Positions 31,972-40,790 of a stretch of DNA of 64,000 bases are shown here, piece by piece. Numbering within the stretch: the first letter of the stretch is position 1; each line of letters starts with the position of its first letter. Below the pieces are notes generated by a model that was given only the letters and a program-made list of their open reading frames with translations, made no database searches and was not told the origin of the DNA. Position numbers and translations under genes: made by a program. Source of the DNA: Saprospiraceae bacterium (GTDB lineage Bacteria; Bacteroidota; Bacteroidia; Chitinophagales; Saprospiraceae); NCBI GenBank assembly GCA_027488935.1, contig JAIYAP010000038.1:62001-126000 (forward strand), read 5' to 3'.

Positions 31972-34968
31972 ATGAAGGAATTTTTGACGCTCTTCTTTAT
32001 AGGCTGTTTTTTTAAAGTCTGGACACAGGCTCCCGTAGTTGATTGCCCCGATTTGATCAACCTCGGCCCGGATATTACCATTTGCAACAATGCTGATTTT
32101 ATGCTCAATCCCAACCCTTTGCCCAATGCACAATACGCCTGGTTGAGCAGTGGAAATTTGAGCTGCAATAATTGCCCTTCTCCGACCGTGAGTGGTCTCA
32201 CCACGGGCATCTATTTCTATATTGTAATTGTTACCACATCGGAATGTGTAGATGCAGATACGCTTCGGATTAATGTCGTGAACGGCCAACAACCACAATA
32301 TATTATTGGCCCTGATCAAGCAATTTGCAATAGTGGGACCGTTGCCTTGGGCGGAGAATCGGCCGCTGGCACTTTTTATAATTGGACTTCTGTGCCTGCA
32401 GGCCTGAACAGCACCATCGCAAATCCGGTCGTAACACCCACACAAACAACCACTTACTATTTGGAAGCGCAAAACGGCTCTTGCCCGGTTTCTGCCTTCG
32501 ACAGCATCAAAATATCCGTTTACACCCCACCTGTCCTGGTATTACCAGCCGATACTGCGATTTGTAATGGACAATCGGTGGTGCTTGGAAATACCGCTGT
32601 GCAAAGTGAGGTGATGTACACTTGGATACCCAATGGCGGTACCTTATCGGATTCAACCGCTGCCAATCCACTGGCCACTCCCAATCAAACCACCCTTTAT
32701 ACCCTGATCGCCACCAATCCAGGTTGTATCGTGACAGACGCTGTGTTAATCGCGGTGGTTAACCTCAATTTGGGTTTGTCGGTTCCAGACACCCTCCTGC
32801 TATGTAAAGGCAGTCCTGTTTCCGTACAGGCACTTTCCAATCCGGCAACCAATATTTCCTGGTCGCCTTTGATTGATATTCAGTTGACCAACAATGGCAA
32901 AGACGCCTTGCTTGATCTGCAGGAAACCCGGTTGTACACGGTTACAGCTTCTTTGCCCGGCTGTATCCGCCAGGAGCAGTTGTATGTTCGGGTGGATAGT
33001 CTGCCTGTAAATTTGACTATTTTCCCAGCGGACACCACCGTGTGTATCGGTTCTCAAGTGTTGTTACGCTCCACGAGTTATGAACCATCCGACTTTCCGA
33101 ATATTACCTTTGCCTGGAGCCCGGCGGTAGGGCAACTCACTTCCGACACCTTATATAATATGGTGTTATCGCCCATTGATACCACCGTTTATCAACGCAT
33201 TGCACAAAGCGGGGCTTGCCTGGATACTACATTTGCCTTGGTTAATGTGGTACAGCCCCCCACCTTGGTGATCAATCCACCAAATTCCTCCATTTGTCCA
33301 GGCGAATCGGTGCAACTCAACAGCATCATTCCCAATGGAGTCATAGATATTTCCTGGTCGCCGAATAACCCATCGATTTCCTGCACCGACTGTCCGAATC
33401 CAATTGTATCGCCCATTTCATCTACGACTTATCAGTTGAGCGGCACATTTGATGGTTGTCCAACAGGCGCTTCGGCACAAGTAACGGTACGTATCCCGCC
33501 AAGTATCCTGATCCCTACCGACCTCGAACTGTGTACCGGCGAATCAATATTATTAAACCAGGCCAATGATCCCAGCGCTACGTATGTTTGGACATCCAGT
33601 GATCCTAATTTTGGTACGGTAACCGTGGCACAGCCTGTAGTTGTACCGAGTTTGCCCGTTACCACCTACACCGTGGTGGCCAATAATGGTTGTATTACCA
33701 CCAAAACGTTTACGGTAAATATGCAAACGGCCAGCCTGATGACCGCTGGTGCGGATACCATCTGTCAGGGCGGATCAGCACTGATCAGCGCATCTACTTC
33801 CTTGCCGGGCAGTTTTTTATGGAGCAATGGCGAGACCCGCCAATTATTCAACGTGTCGCCCACACAAACCACGACCTACACCGTTGTATATACGTATGGA
33901 AATAATTGCACCCTGAGTGACGATGTAACGATTACGGTACAGGGGCAAAATGCCGAAACTGCTTTCCCTGCCGACCTTGAATTATGTCCGGGTGAATCCA
34001 TCGAACTAAACAGCCTGACCGTACCAGGGGCGAGTTATCAGTGGACCAGCGCTCCAGCAGGGTTGACCAGCACTGACCCGCAACCAACCGTCAGTCCAGC
34101 AGCAGGTACCACCACTTACTACTTAAAAACCAATTTGGGCATCTGTGAAAAAACGGATTCAATAAAAGTGATTGTTTATTCGGCCAACTTAACCTTGCCA
34201 GCGGACAGTATCGTTTGTGGCGGAACAGATTTGCGGCTCCTCGCAAGTGCCAACGCAACGGGTAGTTTCTTATGGACAACGGGCGATACCATGGCCGAAC
34301 TGGAACTCGACTCAATTACCAAAACGGGTACTTACGGCGTACTGTTTACGTACGGTAGCAATAATGCACTTTGCACCCTGACGGAATCTGTCACCATCAC
34401 GGTAAAGCCATCGTTTAACCTTAAAATTGTGGCCGATCCAAATAAAAACGTGTATGATTTAGGTGAAAATATCGATTTAACCGCGATTATTTCGCCTACG
34501 ATGAGCCTAAATGGCTTCAACTTTGTTTGGAAACAAAATGGTCAAAACCTCAATGGAAATGGGGATATGATTTCGGTGGTCACCGATGTTTCTGTAAATG
34601 ACACCGCTATTTTGACCTATACCGTAATGGCCACCTCCTCTAATGGTTGCAGCCGTACTGTTGAAAAGCAACTCATTTTGTTGCCGCCCATTGTACGGGT
34701 GCCAAACGTATTCACACCCAATGGCGATGGTACCAACGATGTTTTTAAATTGAAAATATTAAGCGGCATCGCGCGCATCGAAAACATGGTGGTGTACAAT
34801 CGATGGGGGCAAAAAGTGTACGAAAGCAAAGAGCAACAGGCGAGTTGGGATGGTAAAATAGAAAATATGGAAGCGCCTTCCGATGTTTATGTATACCGAA
34901 TTACCTGGCGCGATGGCAGCGGCGCATTGCGCAAACCGGAAGAAGGGCAAGTGACCCTGGTTCGATAG
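31972..34968 (+). CDS. T9SS type B secreted Ig-like repeat protein
   Basis: The protein has 998 residues. After a signal peptide (MKEFLTLFFIGCFFKVWTQ) come about ten beta-sandwich modules of roughly 80 residues. Each starts with a hydrophobic strand, then (A/L)xxC.G.(S/D)(V/I).L, and ends in a T..TTTY(Y/T)(L/V) strand, as in PADTAICNGQSVVLGN and TPNQTTLYTLIA. Paired cysteines in each module suggest disulfides. The C-terminal 90 residues are the gliding-motility-associated CHU_C/type B sorting domain: RVPNVFTPNGDGTNDVF, VVYNRWGQKVYES, SWDGKIENMEAPSDVYVYRI. Such proteins leave through T9SS and sit on the surface or in SprB-like filaments. Adhesion is a reasonable inference, not shown. Confidence 0.87.
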   Translation: MKEFLTLFFIGCFFKVWTQAPVVDCPDLINLGPDITICNNADFMLNPNPLPNAQYAWLSSGNLSCNNCPSPTVSGLTTGIYFYIVIVTTSECVDADTLRINVVNGQQPQYIIGPDQAICNSGTVALGGESAAGTFYNWTSVPAGLNSTIANPVVTPTQTTTYYLEAQNGSCPVSAFDSIKISVYTPPVLVLPADTAICNGQSVVLGNTAVQSEVMYTWIPNGGTLSDSTAANPLATPNQTTLYTLIATNPGCIVTDAVLIAVVNLNLGLSVPDTLLLCKGSPVSVQALSNPATNISWSPLIDIQLTNNGKDALLDLQETRLYTVTASLPGCIRQEQLYVRVDSLPVNLTIFPADTTVCIGSQVLLRSTSYEPSDFPNITFAWSPAVGQLTSDTLYNMVLSPIDTTVYQRIAQSGACLDTTFALVNVVQPPTLVINPPNSSICPGESVQLNSIIPNGVIDISWSPNNPSISCTDCPNPIVSPISSTTYQLSGTFDGCPTGASAQVTVRIPPSILIPTDLELCTGESILLNQANDPSATYVWTSSDPNFGTVTVAQPVVVPSLPVTTYTVVANNGCITTKTFTVNMQTASLMTAGADTICQGGSALISASTSLPGSFLWSNGETRQLFNVSPTQTTTYTVVYTYGNNCTLSDDVTITVQGQNAETAFPADLELCPGESIELNSLTVPGASYQWTSAPAGLTSTDPQPTVSPAAGTTTYYLKTNLGICEKTDSIKVIVYSANLTLPADSIVCGGTDLRLLASANATGSFLWTTGDTMAELELDSITKTGTYGVLFTYGSNNALCTLTESVTITVKPSFNLKIVADPNKNVYDLGENIDLTAIISPTMSLNGFNFVWKQNGQNLNGNGDMISVVTDVSVNDTAILTYTVMATSSNGCSRTVEKQLILLPPIVRVPNVFTPNGDGTNDVFKLKILSGIARIENMVVYNRWGQKVYESKEQQASWDGKIENMEAPSDVYVYRITWRDGSGALRKPEEGQVTLVR

Positions 34969-35072
34969 TGCATTATTGTTTTAATTCCCGTATTTTTGCG
35001 CCCTTGTATTGAACTTTTGATCAGTCAATTGTTGTTAAGACAAGGCTGAATGTTCAAATCATAAAGCAAAAA

Positions 35073-36077
35073 ATGGTCAAAATAGGAGCAATTGAATTAG
35101 GCGAATTCCCGCTGTTGCTGGCGCCCATGGAGGATGTGAGCGACCCGCCTTTTCGCAAATTGTGCAAGGCACAGGGGGCAGATATGGTGTACACAGAGTT
35201 CATTAGTGCTGATGGATTGGTGTATGAGGCAAAATCAACCTTGCAAAAACTCGAAATATTCGATTATGAGCGCCCCATTGGTATTCAATATTTTGGCGGA
35301 CAACTGGATAGCATGTTGGAAGCAGCAGAAATTATTGAGGCTAAAAACCCGGACGTCATTGATATTAATTTTGGCTGCCCGGTAGCAAAGGTCGCATGTC
35401 GTATGGCTGGTGCAGGCTTGTTGCGCGATGTACCCCAACTGGTTAAGTTGACCGAAGCGGTGGTAAAAAGCACCAACAAGCCCGTTACGGTAAAAACCCG
35501 TTTGGGCTGGGATGATTCCAGTATTAATATCCTGGAAGTCGCCGAACGATTGCAAGATGTTGGTATTCAAGCGCTTAGCATTCATGCGCGCACCCGTGCA
35601 CAGATGTACAAGGGCGAGGCAAACTGGGCCTGGATCGCCAAAGTAAAAGAAAACCAACGCATGCACATCCCCATTTTTGGGAATGGCGATGTTGATTCTC
35701 CTCAAAAAGCACTCGAATACCGGCAAAAATACGGCCCCGATGGCATTATGATTGGTCGGGCAAGCATTGGTTATCCGTGGATATTTAGAGAGATCAAGCA
35801 TTATTTTGCCACGGGCACCTTGCTCGCCCCGCCGGATATTCACGAACGGGTGGCTGCAGCGCGCCAACATTTGAGCGATAGCCTGGCCTGGAAAGGTCCC
35901 AAATTAGGGGTGCTGGAAATGCGCAGGCATTATGCACCTTATTTCCGCGATTTACCCCATATCAAACCATATCGGGCGCAATTGGTTACCATCAATGAGC
36001 CTGAAATCTTGTTTGCCCTGTTGGATGAAATTGAAACTGTTTATGCCGGCATGGAACTCGAAACGCCGGTTGTTTAA
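35073..36077 (+). CDS. dusB: tRNA-dihydrouridine synthase (DusB-like)
   Basis: This 334-residue FMN enzyme reduces uridine to dihydrouridine in tRNA D-loops. Motifs are LLLAPMEDVSDPPFRKLCK at the FMN-binding N-terminus, INFGCPVAKVACRMAGAGLL with the catalytic Cys in VAC, KPVTVKTRLGWD, LSIHARTRAQMYKGEANW, IFGNGDVDSPQKAL and GIMIGRASIGYPWIFRE. The C-terminal helical domain (LEMRRHYAPYFRDL) is complete. A TATTTTTG box at 34991-34998 may be the minus-7 element. The CCA-adding enzyme gene follows 18 bases downstream, so two tRNA-processing genes are probably co-transcribed. Confidence 0.92.
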   Translation: MVKIGAIELGEFPLLLAPMEDVSDPPFRKLCKAQGADMVYTEFISADGLVYEAKSTLQKLEIFDYERPIGIQYFGGQLDSMLEAAEIIEAKNPDVIDINFGCPVAKVACRMAGAGLLRDVPQLVKLTEAVVKSTNKPVTVKTRLGWDDSSINILEVAERLQDVGIQALSIHARTRAQMYKGEANWAWIAKVKENQRMHIPIFGNGDVDSPQKALEYRQKYGPDGIMIGRASIGYPWIFREIKHYFATGTLLAPPDIHERVAAARQHLSDSLAWKGPKLGVLEMRRHYAPYFRDLPHIKPYRAQLVTINEPEILFALLDEIETVYAGMELETPVV

Positions 36078-36095
36078 CGTTTTAGCACCCTGTTT

Positions 36096-37535
36096 ATGCT
36101 GTTCTCTATAGAGTCCCACGAACGAAAACTCTTCGATCTGGTTAATCAATGTGCCAAAGAATTGGGAGAACCTGCCTATGTGGTAGGAGGTTTTGTGCGG
36201 GACCGTTTGTTGGGGCGTGTTTCAAAAGATATTGATATTGTTTGCGTGGGCGACGGTATTCGATTGGCCGAAATGGTCGCTTCGAAAATGTACCCGCGTC
36301 CCAAAGTTGCCGTGTATTCCCGGTTTGGAACGGCGATGATCCGGCATGAAGATACCGAAATTGAGTTTGTAGGTGCCCGAAAGGAAAGCTACCGCGAAGA
36401 CAGCAGAAAACCGGAAGTAGCGGCGGGTACCCTCGAAGATGATCAAAACAGACGCGATTTTACCATCAATGCCTTGGCGGTTAGCCTAAATGAAGCGGAT
36501 TTTGGCCAAATTATTGACTCCTTTGGTGGATTACAGCATCTGGAAGACAAAATTCTTAAAACACCACTCGAACCGGGCTCTACCTTTTCGGATGATCCAT
36601 TGCGGATGATGCGGGCGATTCGCTTTGCAACCCAACTCAATTTTACCATTGAGCCAGGCACCTTGCAGGGAATAGCGCGGTATAAGTCGCGGATTAACAT
36701 CATTTCTAAGGAACGGATTGCAACCGAATTGGAAAAAATACTTGCTACACCCAAGCCTTCTGTGGGCTTTAACCTGCTGTTCGATACTGGGTTGTTGCAA
36801 TTGATCATGCCAGAAGTTGCAGCCCTGCAAGGCGTAGAAGATCGCAATGGGCGCGCGCACAAAGACAACTTTTACCACACCCTCGAAGTGCTGGATAATT
36901 TGTGCAAACGCAGCAACAACATTTGGTTGCGCTGGTCAGCCCTGTTGCACGATATTGCCAAACCTGCCACCAAACGCTACGATAAAGAACACGGCTGGAC
37001 CTTCCATGGCCATGAATGGATCGGCGCAAACATGGTTCCAAAAATTTTCCGCAACCTGCGCCTCCCGCTCGATGCGAAAATGGAATATGTCCAAAAAATG
37101 GTGCGTTTGCATTTGCGGCCCATTTCACTCACCAAAGAACAGGTGACGGCAAGTGCTGTCCGCCGACTATTGTTTGATGCCGGGCCGGAAATAGAAGATT
37201 TGATGCACTTGTGCGAATCGGATATTACGACCAAAAACCCAAAAAAAATGCAGCGATACCTCGAGGGCTACCATTACCTCAAGGAACGCATGGCCGAAGT
37301 AAGCGCAGAGGATCGCTTGCGCCTGTGGCAGCCGCCCATCACCGGTGAAGTAATTATGGAAACGTTCGGCATTCCGCCATCCAAGACTGTGGGTATCGTC
37401 AAAACGGCGGTGCGAGAAGCCATCCTGGACGGGGTAATACCGAATGATTTTGAAGCCGCGTTTGGGTTTATGGTTGCAGAAGGTAAGCGGATGGGGTTGG
37501 AAAGCGGCAAGCAATTTGCAGATTTTTTAAATTAG
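36096..37535 (+). CDS. CCA tRNA nucleotidyltransferase with HD domain
   Basis: The protein has 479 residues. The class II nucleotidyltransferase head has AYVVGGFVRDRLLGR and KDIDIVCVGDG (the metal-binding DxD), RRDFTINALAVSL, and the RMMRAIRFATQLNF motif for NTP selection. Residues about 250-340 form an HD domain (HKDNFYHTLEVL, WSALLHDIAKPATK, FHGHEWIGA), as in the Bacteroidota and Cyanobacteria versions. It adds or repairs the CCA end of tRNAs, consistent with the local tRNA-Glu gene lacking an encoded CCA. It lies 18 bases after dusB. Confidence 0.92.
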   Translation: MLFSIESHERKLFDLVNQCAKELGEPAYVVGGFVRDRLLGRVSKDIDIVCVGDGIRLAEMVASKMYPRPKVAVYSRFGTAMIRHEDTEIEFVGARKESYREDSRKPEVAAGTLEDDQNRRDFTINALAVSLNEADFGQIIDSFGGLQHLEDKILKTPLEPGSTFSDDPLRMMRAIRFATQLNFTIEPGTLQGIARYKSRINIISKERIATELEKILATPKPSVGFNLLFDTGLLQLIMPEVAALQGVEDRNGRAHKDNFYHTLEVLDNLCKRSNNIWLRWSALLHDIAKPATKRYDKEHGWTFHGHEWIGANMVPKIFRNLRLPLDAKMEYVQKMVRLHLRPISLTKEQVTASAVRRLLFDAGPEIEDLMHLCESDITTKNPKKMQRYLEGYHYLKERMAEVSAEDRLRLWQPPITGEVIMETFGIPPSKTVGIVKTAVREAILDGVIPNDFEAAFGFMVAEGKRMGLESGKQFADFLN

Positions 37536-37572
37536 CATGTGCCTCCCGCCTTAAAAACTGAAAACCATAGAT

Positions 37573-38319
37573 CTACAATCGATTTTTTTCAATCAAATCC
37601 AGCAAATCATCCCGGTAATTTTTACCAATGGGTAAAAGTTTGGGAATGTTTTTTTCGGACACCTCTACCATATTTCCTTCAATGGCCGTGATTTTATCCA
37701 TCGCAACGATGTAGGAACGGTGAATGCGTTTAAAACGGCCATTGGGCAACCGATCTTCGAGCGATTTCATGGTTTGCAGGGTGATTACCCGGCCATTGAT
37801 CAGGCGAATAATCACATAGTCTTTGAGGCCTTCGATGTAAATAATGTCTTCGAAGTTCACCTTAACCAGTTTTTTATCCGCTTTTACAAAAAAGAAATCG
37901 AGCGCATCGTTGGCGGGCGTTGTTGCCGCAATGCCGTTGGAAGGGGCCAATTCGCGGTGCTGCAAATCGGATTGTTCCACGGCTTTGTTTACCGCCTTCA
38001 TAAAGCGTTCCAGCGAAATAGGTTTCAGGAGATAGTCCAGCGCATTCAAATCAAACCCTTGAATGGCATAGTTGGGGTAGGCTGTCGTAAAAACAATCAT
38101 GGGCGGGCGCACCAGCGTTTTTACAAAGTCAATTCCCGTCAATTGAGGCATTTGAATATCCAAAAACATCAAATCGATATCATGGGCCTTTAGTGCTTCA
38201 TTTGCCTCAATGGCATTACTACAACGCTTAACCAAGGTTAGGTCGGGCATTTGAGCAATATACGTTTCTAAAACGTCGAGCGCAAGCGGCTCATCATCAA
38301 CGATTAATACATTTAGCAT
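37573..38319 (-). CDS. LytTR-family response regulator
   Basis: The protein has 248 residues from ATG 38319 (a TTG two codons earlier also opens the frame). The receiver domain (1-120) has LIVDDEPLALDVL, the phosphoacceptor Asp in DIDLMFLDIQMPQ and a Lys in YLLKPIS. The C-terminal LytTR DNA-binding domain (about 145-248) has FVKADKKLVKVNFEDIIYIEGLKDYVII, LQTMKSLEDRLP and FKRIHRSYIVAMDKI. It is the partner of the LytS-like kinase encoded 93 bases upstream. The target genes cannot be seen. Confidence 0.92.
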   Translation of the reverse strand: MLNVLIVDDEPLALDVLETYIAQMPDLTLVKRCSNAIEANEALKAHDIDLMFLDIQMPQLTGIDFVKTLVRPPMIVFTTAYPNYAIQGFDLNALDYLLKPISLERFMKAVNKAVEQSDLQHRELAPSNGIAATTPANDALDFFFVKADKKLVKVNFEDIIYIEGLKDYVIIRLINGRVITLQTMKSLEDRLPNGRFKRIHRSYIVAMDKITAIEGNMVEVSEKNIPKLLPIGKNYRDDLLDLIEKNRL

Positions 38320-38412
38320 ACGCAAACAGTGGGTTTCAATTAATTGGTCTTTGATTGGCTCTAAGGTAATATTTCCGTGATATTAAATCGCGAAGAAAAA
38401 AACATTTTTCGC

Positions 38413-39465
38413 TCAAATCATTTTTAAGTGCAAGGTAACTGCATAGCAATTGGGCTCATCAGATACCGTAAGTGTGTGATTTTCAGGGTATAATAAATCA
38501 AGTCTTTGTCGCACATTGGTTAAGCCAATACCACCACTGCGCGGATGATTTTGCCGGGGGACACTTTCCATCGCCTTGCTGTTTTCGATTCGAAATTCAA
38601 GGTCTTCCCCTTGTACGTGTAAATGCAAGTGCACAAATCCGCCGCCTTGTAAATAATGGTTTAAACCATGTTTGAAACTATTTTCCAAAAAAGGGACAAA
38701 CAACAGGGGCGCCACCATTTGTTCGCTCATTGCACCCGCCGTCGTAAACCGAATATCGGCCTCTTTAGGCTGACGCAACCTTTCAAGGTCTAGATAGTTG
38801 TGAATATACTGAATTTCCTTGGTAAGCAGCACCCGCCTTTCGTTGCACTCATACAACATGTAACGCATGATTTCTGAAAGTTTCAACACAATTTCAGGCG
38901 CCTGATCACTCTTTTTAAGGGTAAGCGCATAGAGGTTATTCAGCGTGTTGAATAAAAAATGCGGATTTATCTGACTTTTTAAAAACCTTAATTCCGACTG
39001 GATGGTTTGGGTAAGCAACATTTGTTTTTCATTCTGGTACCGCCACCAATCCATCACCAGGCGCATCATGGTGGAAAGCAAAATGACAAACAAATTACCC
39101 AGAAAGAAATCAAATTGTTCGTCGACCAAATGGTTGCGGTAAACGGGCAAATTGAATAATTTCAAGTACAACGTAAGTACTTCAATCGGGGTGATCAATG
39201 CACAAGACAAAATGACCATGCCAAAGTAGGACAAAACATGGCGGGCCAGGTAATTCGGAATCAAAAAATAGAGGTTAAAATACACCAAAATGGCGTAAAA
39301 AAACAACCCGATCAACTCATTGGATATCGTAAACCACCAATTATTACCTTTTTGAAGCCCGTCGAGCATCATCACGCCAAACAGTACCAGCCAGAACAGT
39401 GCGTGATACACTGGCCGCAGATTTAGAAAACGATATATGCGATCCAGAAAATTGCGGGATTTCAT
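38413..39465 (-). CDS. LytS-like sensor histidine kinase
   Basis: The protein has 350 residues from ATG 39465, chosen because AGGAGG lies 7 bases before it although the frame continues upstream. Four TM helices occupy about residues 17-140. The His_kinase domain has INPHFLFNTLNNLYALTL (phosphorylated His), LSEIMRYMLYE, and the HATPase_c part has FVPFLENSFKHGLNHY (N box) and GGIGLTNVRQRLDLLYP (G box). There is no periplasmic sensor domain, so the signal is probably sensed in or near the membrane. Its gene precedes the LytTR regulator, its presumed phosphotransfer partner. Confidence 0.9.
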   Translation of the reverse strand: MKSRNFLDRIYRFLNLRPVYHALFWLVLFGVMMLDGLQKGNNWWFTISNELIGLFFYAILVYFNLYFLIPNYLARHVLSYFGMVILSCALITPIEVLTLYLKLFNLPVYRNHLVDEQFDFFLGNLFVILLSTMMRLVMDWWRYQNEKQMLLTQTIQSELRFLKSQINPHFLFNTLNNLYALTLKKSDQAPEIVLKLSEIMRYMLYECNERRVLLTKEIQYIHNYLDLERLRQPKEADIRFTTAGAMSEQMVAPLLFVPFLENSFKHGLNHYLQGGGFVHLHLHVQGEDLEFRIENSKAMESVPRQNHPRSGGIGLTNVRQRLDLLYPENHTLTVSDEPNCYAVTLHLKMI

Positions 39466-39472
39466 GCCAAGC

Positions 39473-39478
39473 CCTCCT
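39473..39478 (-). promoter_or_regulatory. Strong Shine-Dalgarno of kinase gene
   Basis: AGGAGG on the minus strand, 7 bases before the ATG at 39465. It fixes the start within a longer open frame and is notable because most genes here have no recognisable Shine-Dalgarno. Confidence 0.6.
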
Positions 39479-39680
39479 AATTGTTTTTGCAAATAAACAC
39501 AAACATCCACCGATAGATGTTATTATTAGATAAACCGGGAACACAAAGGGACTAAATGCGTGTTAAAAAGCAACCAAAGGATTTGATGAAAGCAGGCTTT
39601 TCGCGCTTTTCGCCGTAAATTTGAGCCCGCTTTTTGTGTGTACCATGCTTACATACATTTTTTGACAAAAAAACACTCGA

Positions 39681-40097
39681 ATGGTTTATATCACCCGAAT
39701 TGAACGTTTTAATGCCGCCCATAAATTGTGGGTCGAATCGTGGAGCGAAGAAGAAAATCGCATTGTTTTTGGCAAATGTTCCAATAAAAACTGGCACGGT
39801 CACAACTACAACCTGCACGTGACGGTAAAAGGCATGCCCGATCCGCTCACCGGCTTTATTATCGATGTAAAAAAACTCAGCCTAATCATCAAAGCTGAAG
39901 TGATTGATCACCTGGACCATAGCAACCTCAACCTGGATGTAGACTTTATTCCAAAAGGAATGCAACCAACCACCGAAAATCTTGTTATCCTAATTTGGCA
40001 ACGTCTCGAAAAAGGCCTGGAAGGCCAAACCTGTAAACTCCATGCCATTAAATTATGGGAAACGGAGACCATTTACGCCGAATACTATGGCGAATAA
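39681..40097 (+). CDS. 6-pyruvoyl-tetrahydropterin synthase / QueD family
   Basis: The protein has 138 residues and acts on 7,8-dihydroneopterin triphosphate, the product of FolE, whose gene lies 42 bases downstream. Zinc ligands are His in FNAAHKLW and the HGH of WHGHNYNLHVTVKG. Catalytic Cys is in GKCSNKNWHGH, with the C-x5-HGH spacing of the eukaryotic PTPS type rather than the tighter C-x3-HGH common in QueD. HLDHSNLN and the C-terminal LWETETIYAEY complete the active site. The product could be 6-carboxy-tetrahydropterin for queuosine or 6-pyruvoyl-tetrahydropterin for a biopterin. A TAAATTTG box at 39616-39623 may be part of its promoter. Confidence 0.87.
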   Translation: MVYITRIERFNAAHKLWVESWSEEENRIVFGKCSNKNWHGHNYNLHVTVKGMPDPLTGFIIDVKKLSLIIKAEVIDHLDHSNLNLDVDFIPKGMQPTTENLVILIWQRLEKGLEGQTCKLHAIKLWETETIYAEYYGE

Positions 40098-40139
40098 ATT
40101 TTCATAAAGCGCTGTTTTTCAGACAAAACGAAACTTTAA

Positions 40140-40736
40140 ATGAGCTATACTAAAAGCGATTCGTATGATGACGCGCTTACTGAAAAAATGCGCTTGCATT
40201 ACGAAGAGATTTTAAAAGGGGTAGGGGAGGATACTGCCCGAGATGGCCTGCTTAAAACGCCCGAACGCGCCGCAAAAGCGATGCAGTTTCTTACCCAAGG
40301 CTATGATCAGGATCCGGCAGCGATTTTATTAGGCGCCATGTTTAAGGAAGATTACAATGAAATGGTCATTGTAAAAGATATTGAGGTCTATTCTTTGTGC
40401 GAGCACCATATTTTACCTTTTTTTGGCAAAGCCCATGTGGCCTACATCCCCAATGGGTATATCGTTGGTTTGAGCAAAATTCCGCGGATCGTGGATGTTT
40501 TTGCCCGGCGCCTACAGGTTCAGGAGCGACTTACCATCGAAATTCGCGATGTGATTCAAAATACTTTGCATCCGCTTGGGGTGGCAGTGGTGATCGAAGC
40601 TTGCCACATGTGTATGATGATGCGCGGGGTGCAAAAGCAAAACAGCATTACCACCACCTCTTCTTTCACCGGCGAATTTGGTAAGGCCGAAACCCGGGGC
40701 GAATTTCTGCGATTAATTGAATCCAAAGGGCGGTAG
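40140..40736 (+). CDS. folE: GTP cyclohydrolase I
   Basis: FolE converts GTP to 7,8-dihydroneopterin triphosphate, the first step of folate and pterin-derived pathways. The 198-residue protein has the zinc-binding [21 protein letters not shown] and [17 protein letters not shown] (Cys, His and Cys ligands), plus [21 protein letters not shown] and [10 protein letters not shown]. Its length is normal. It is directly after the PTPS/QueD-like gene and probably shares its transcript, supplying its substrate. Confidence 0.95.
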   Translation: MSYTKSDSYDDALTEKMRLHYEEILKGVGEDTARDGLLKTPERAAKAMQFLTQGYDQDPAAILLGAMFKEDYNEMVIVKDIEVYSLCEHHILPFFGKAHVAYIPNGYIVGLSKIPRIVDVFARRLQVQERLTIEIRDVIQNTLHPLGVAVVIEACHMCMMMRGVQKQNSITTTSSFTGEFGKAETRGEFLRLIESKGR

Positions 40737-40790
40737 GGATATTGCTATTTGGTTGCAGGATACTTGTTGTGCAATACCTACCTTTGCGCG

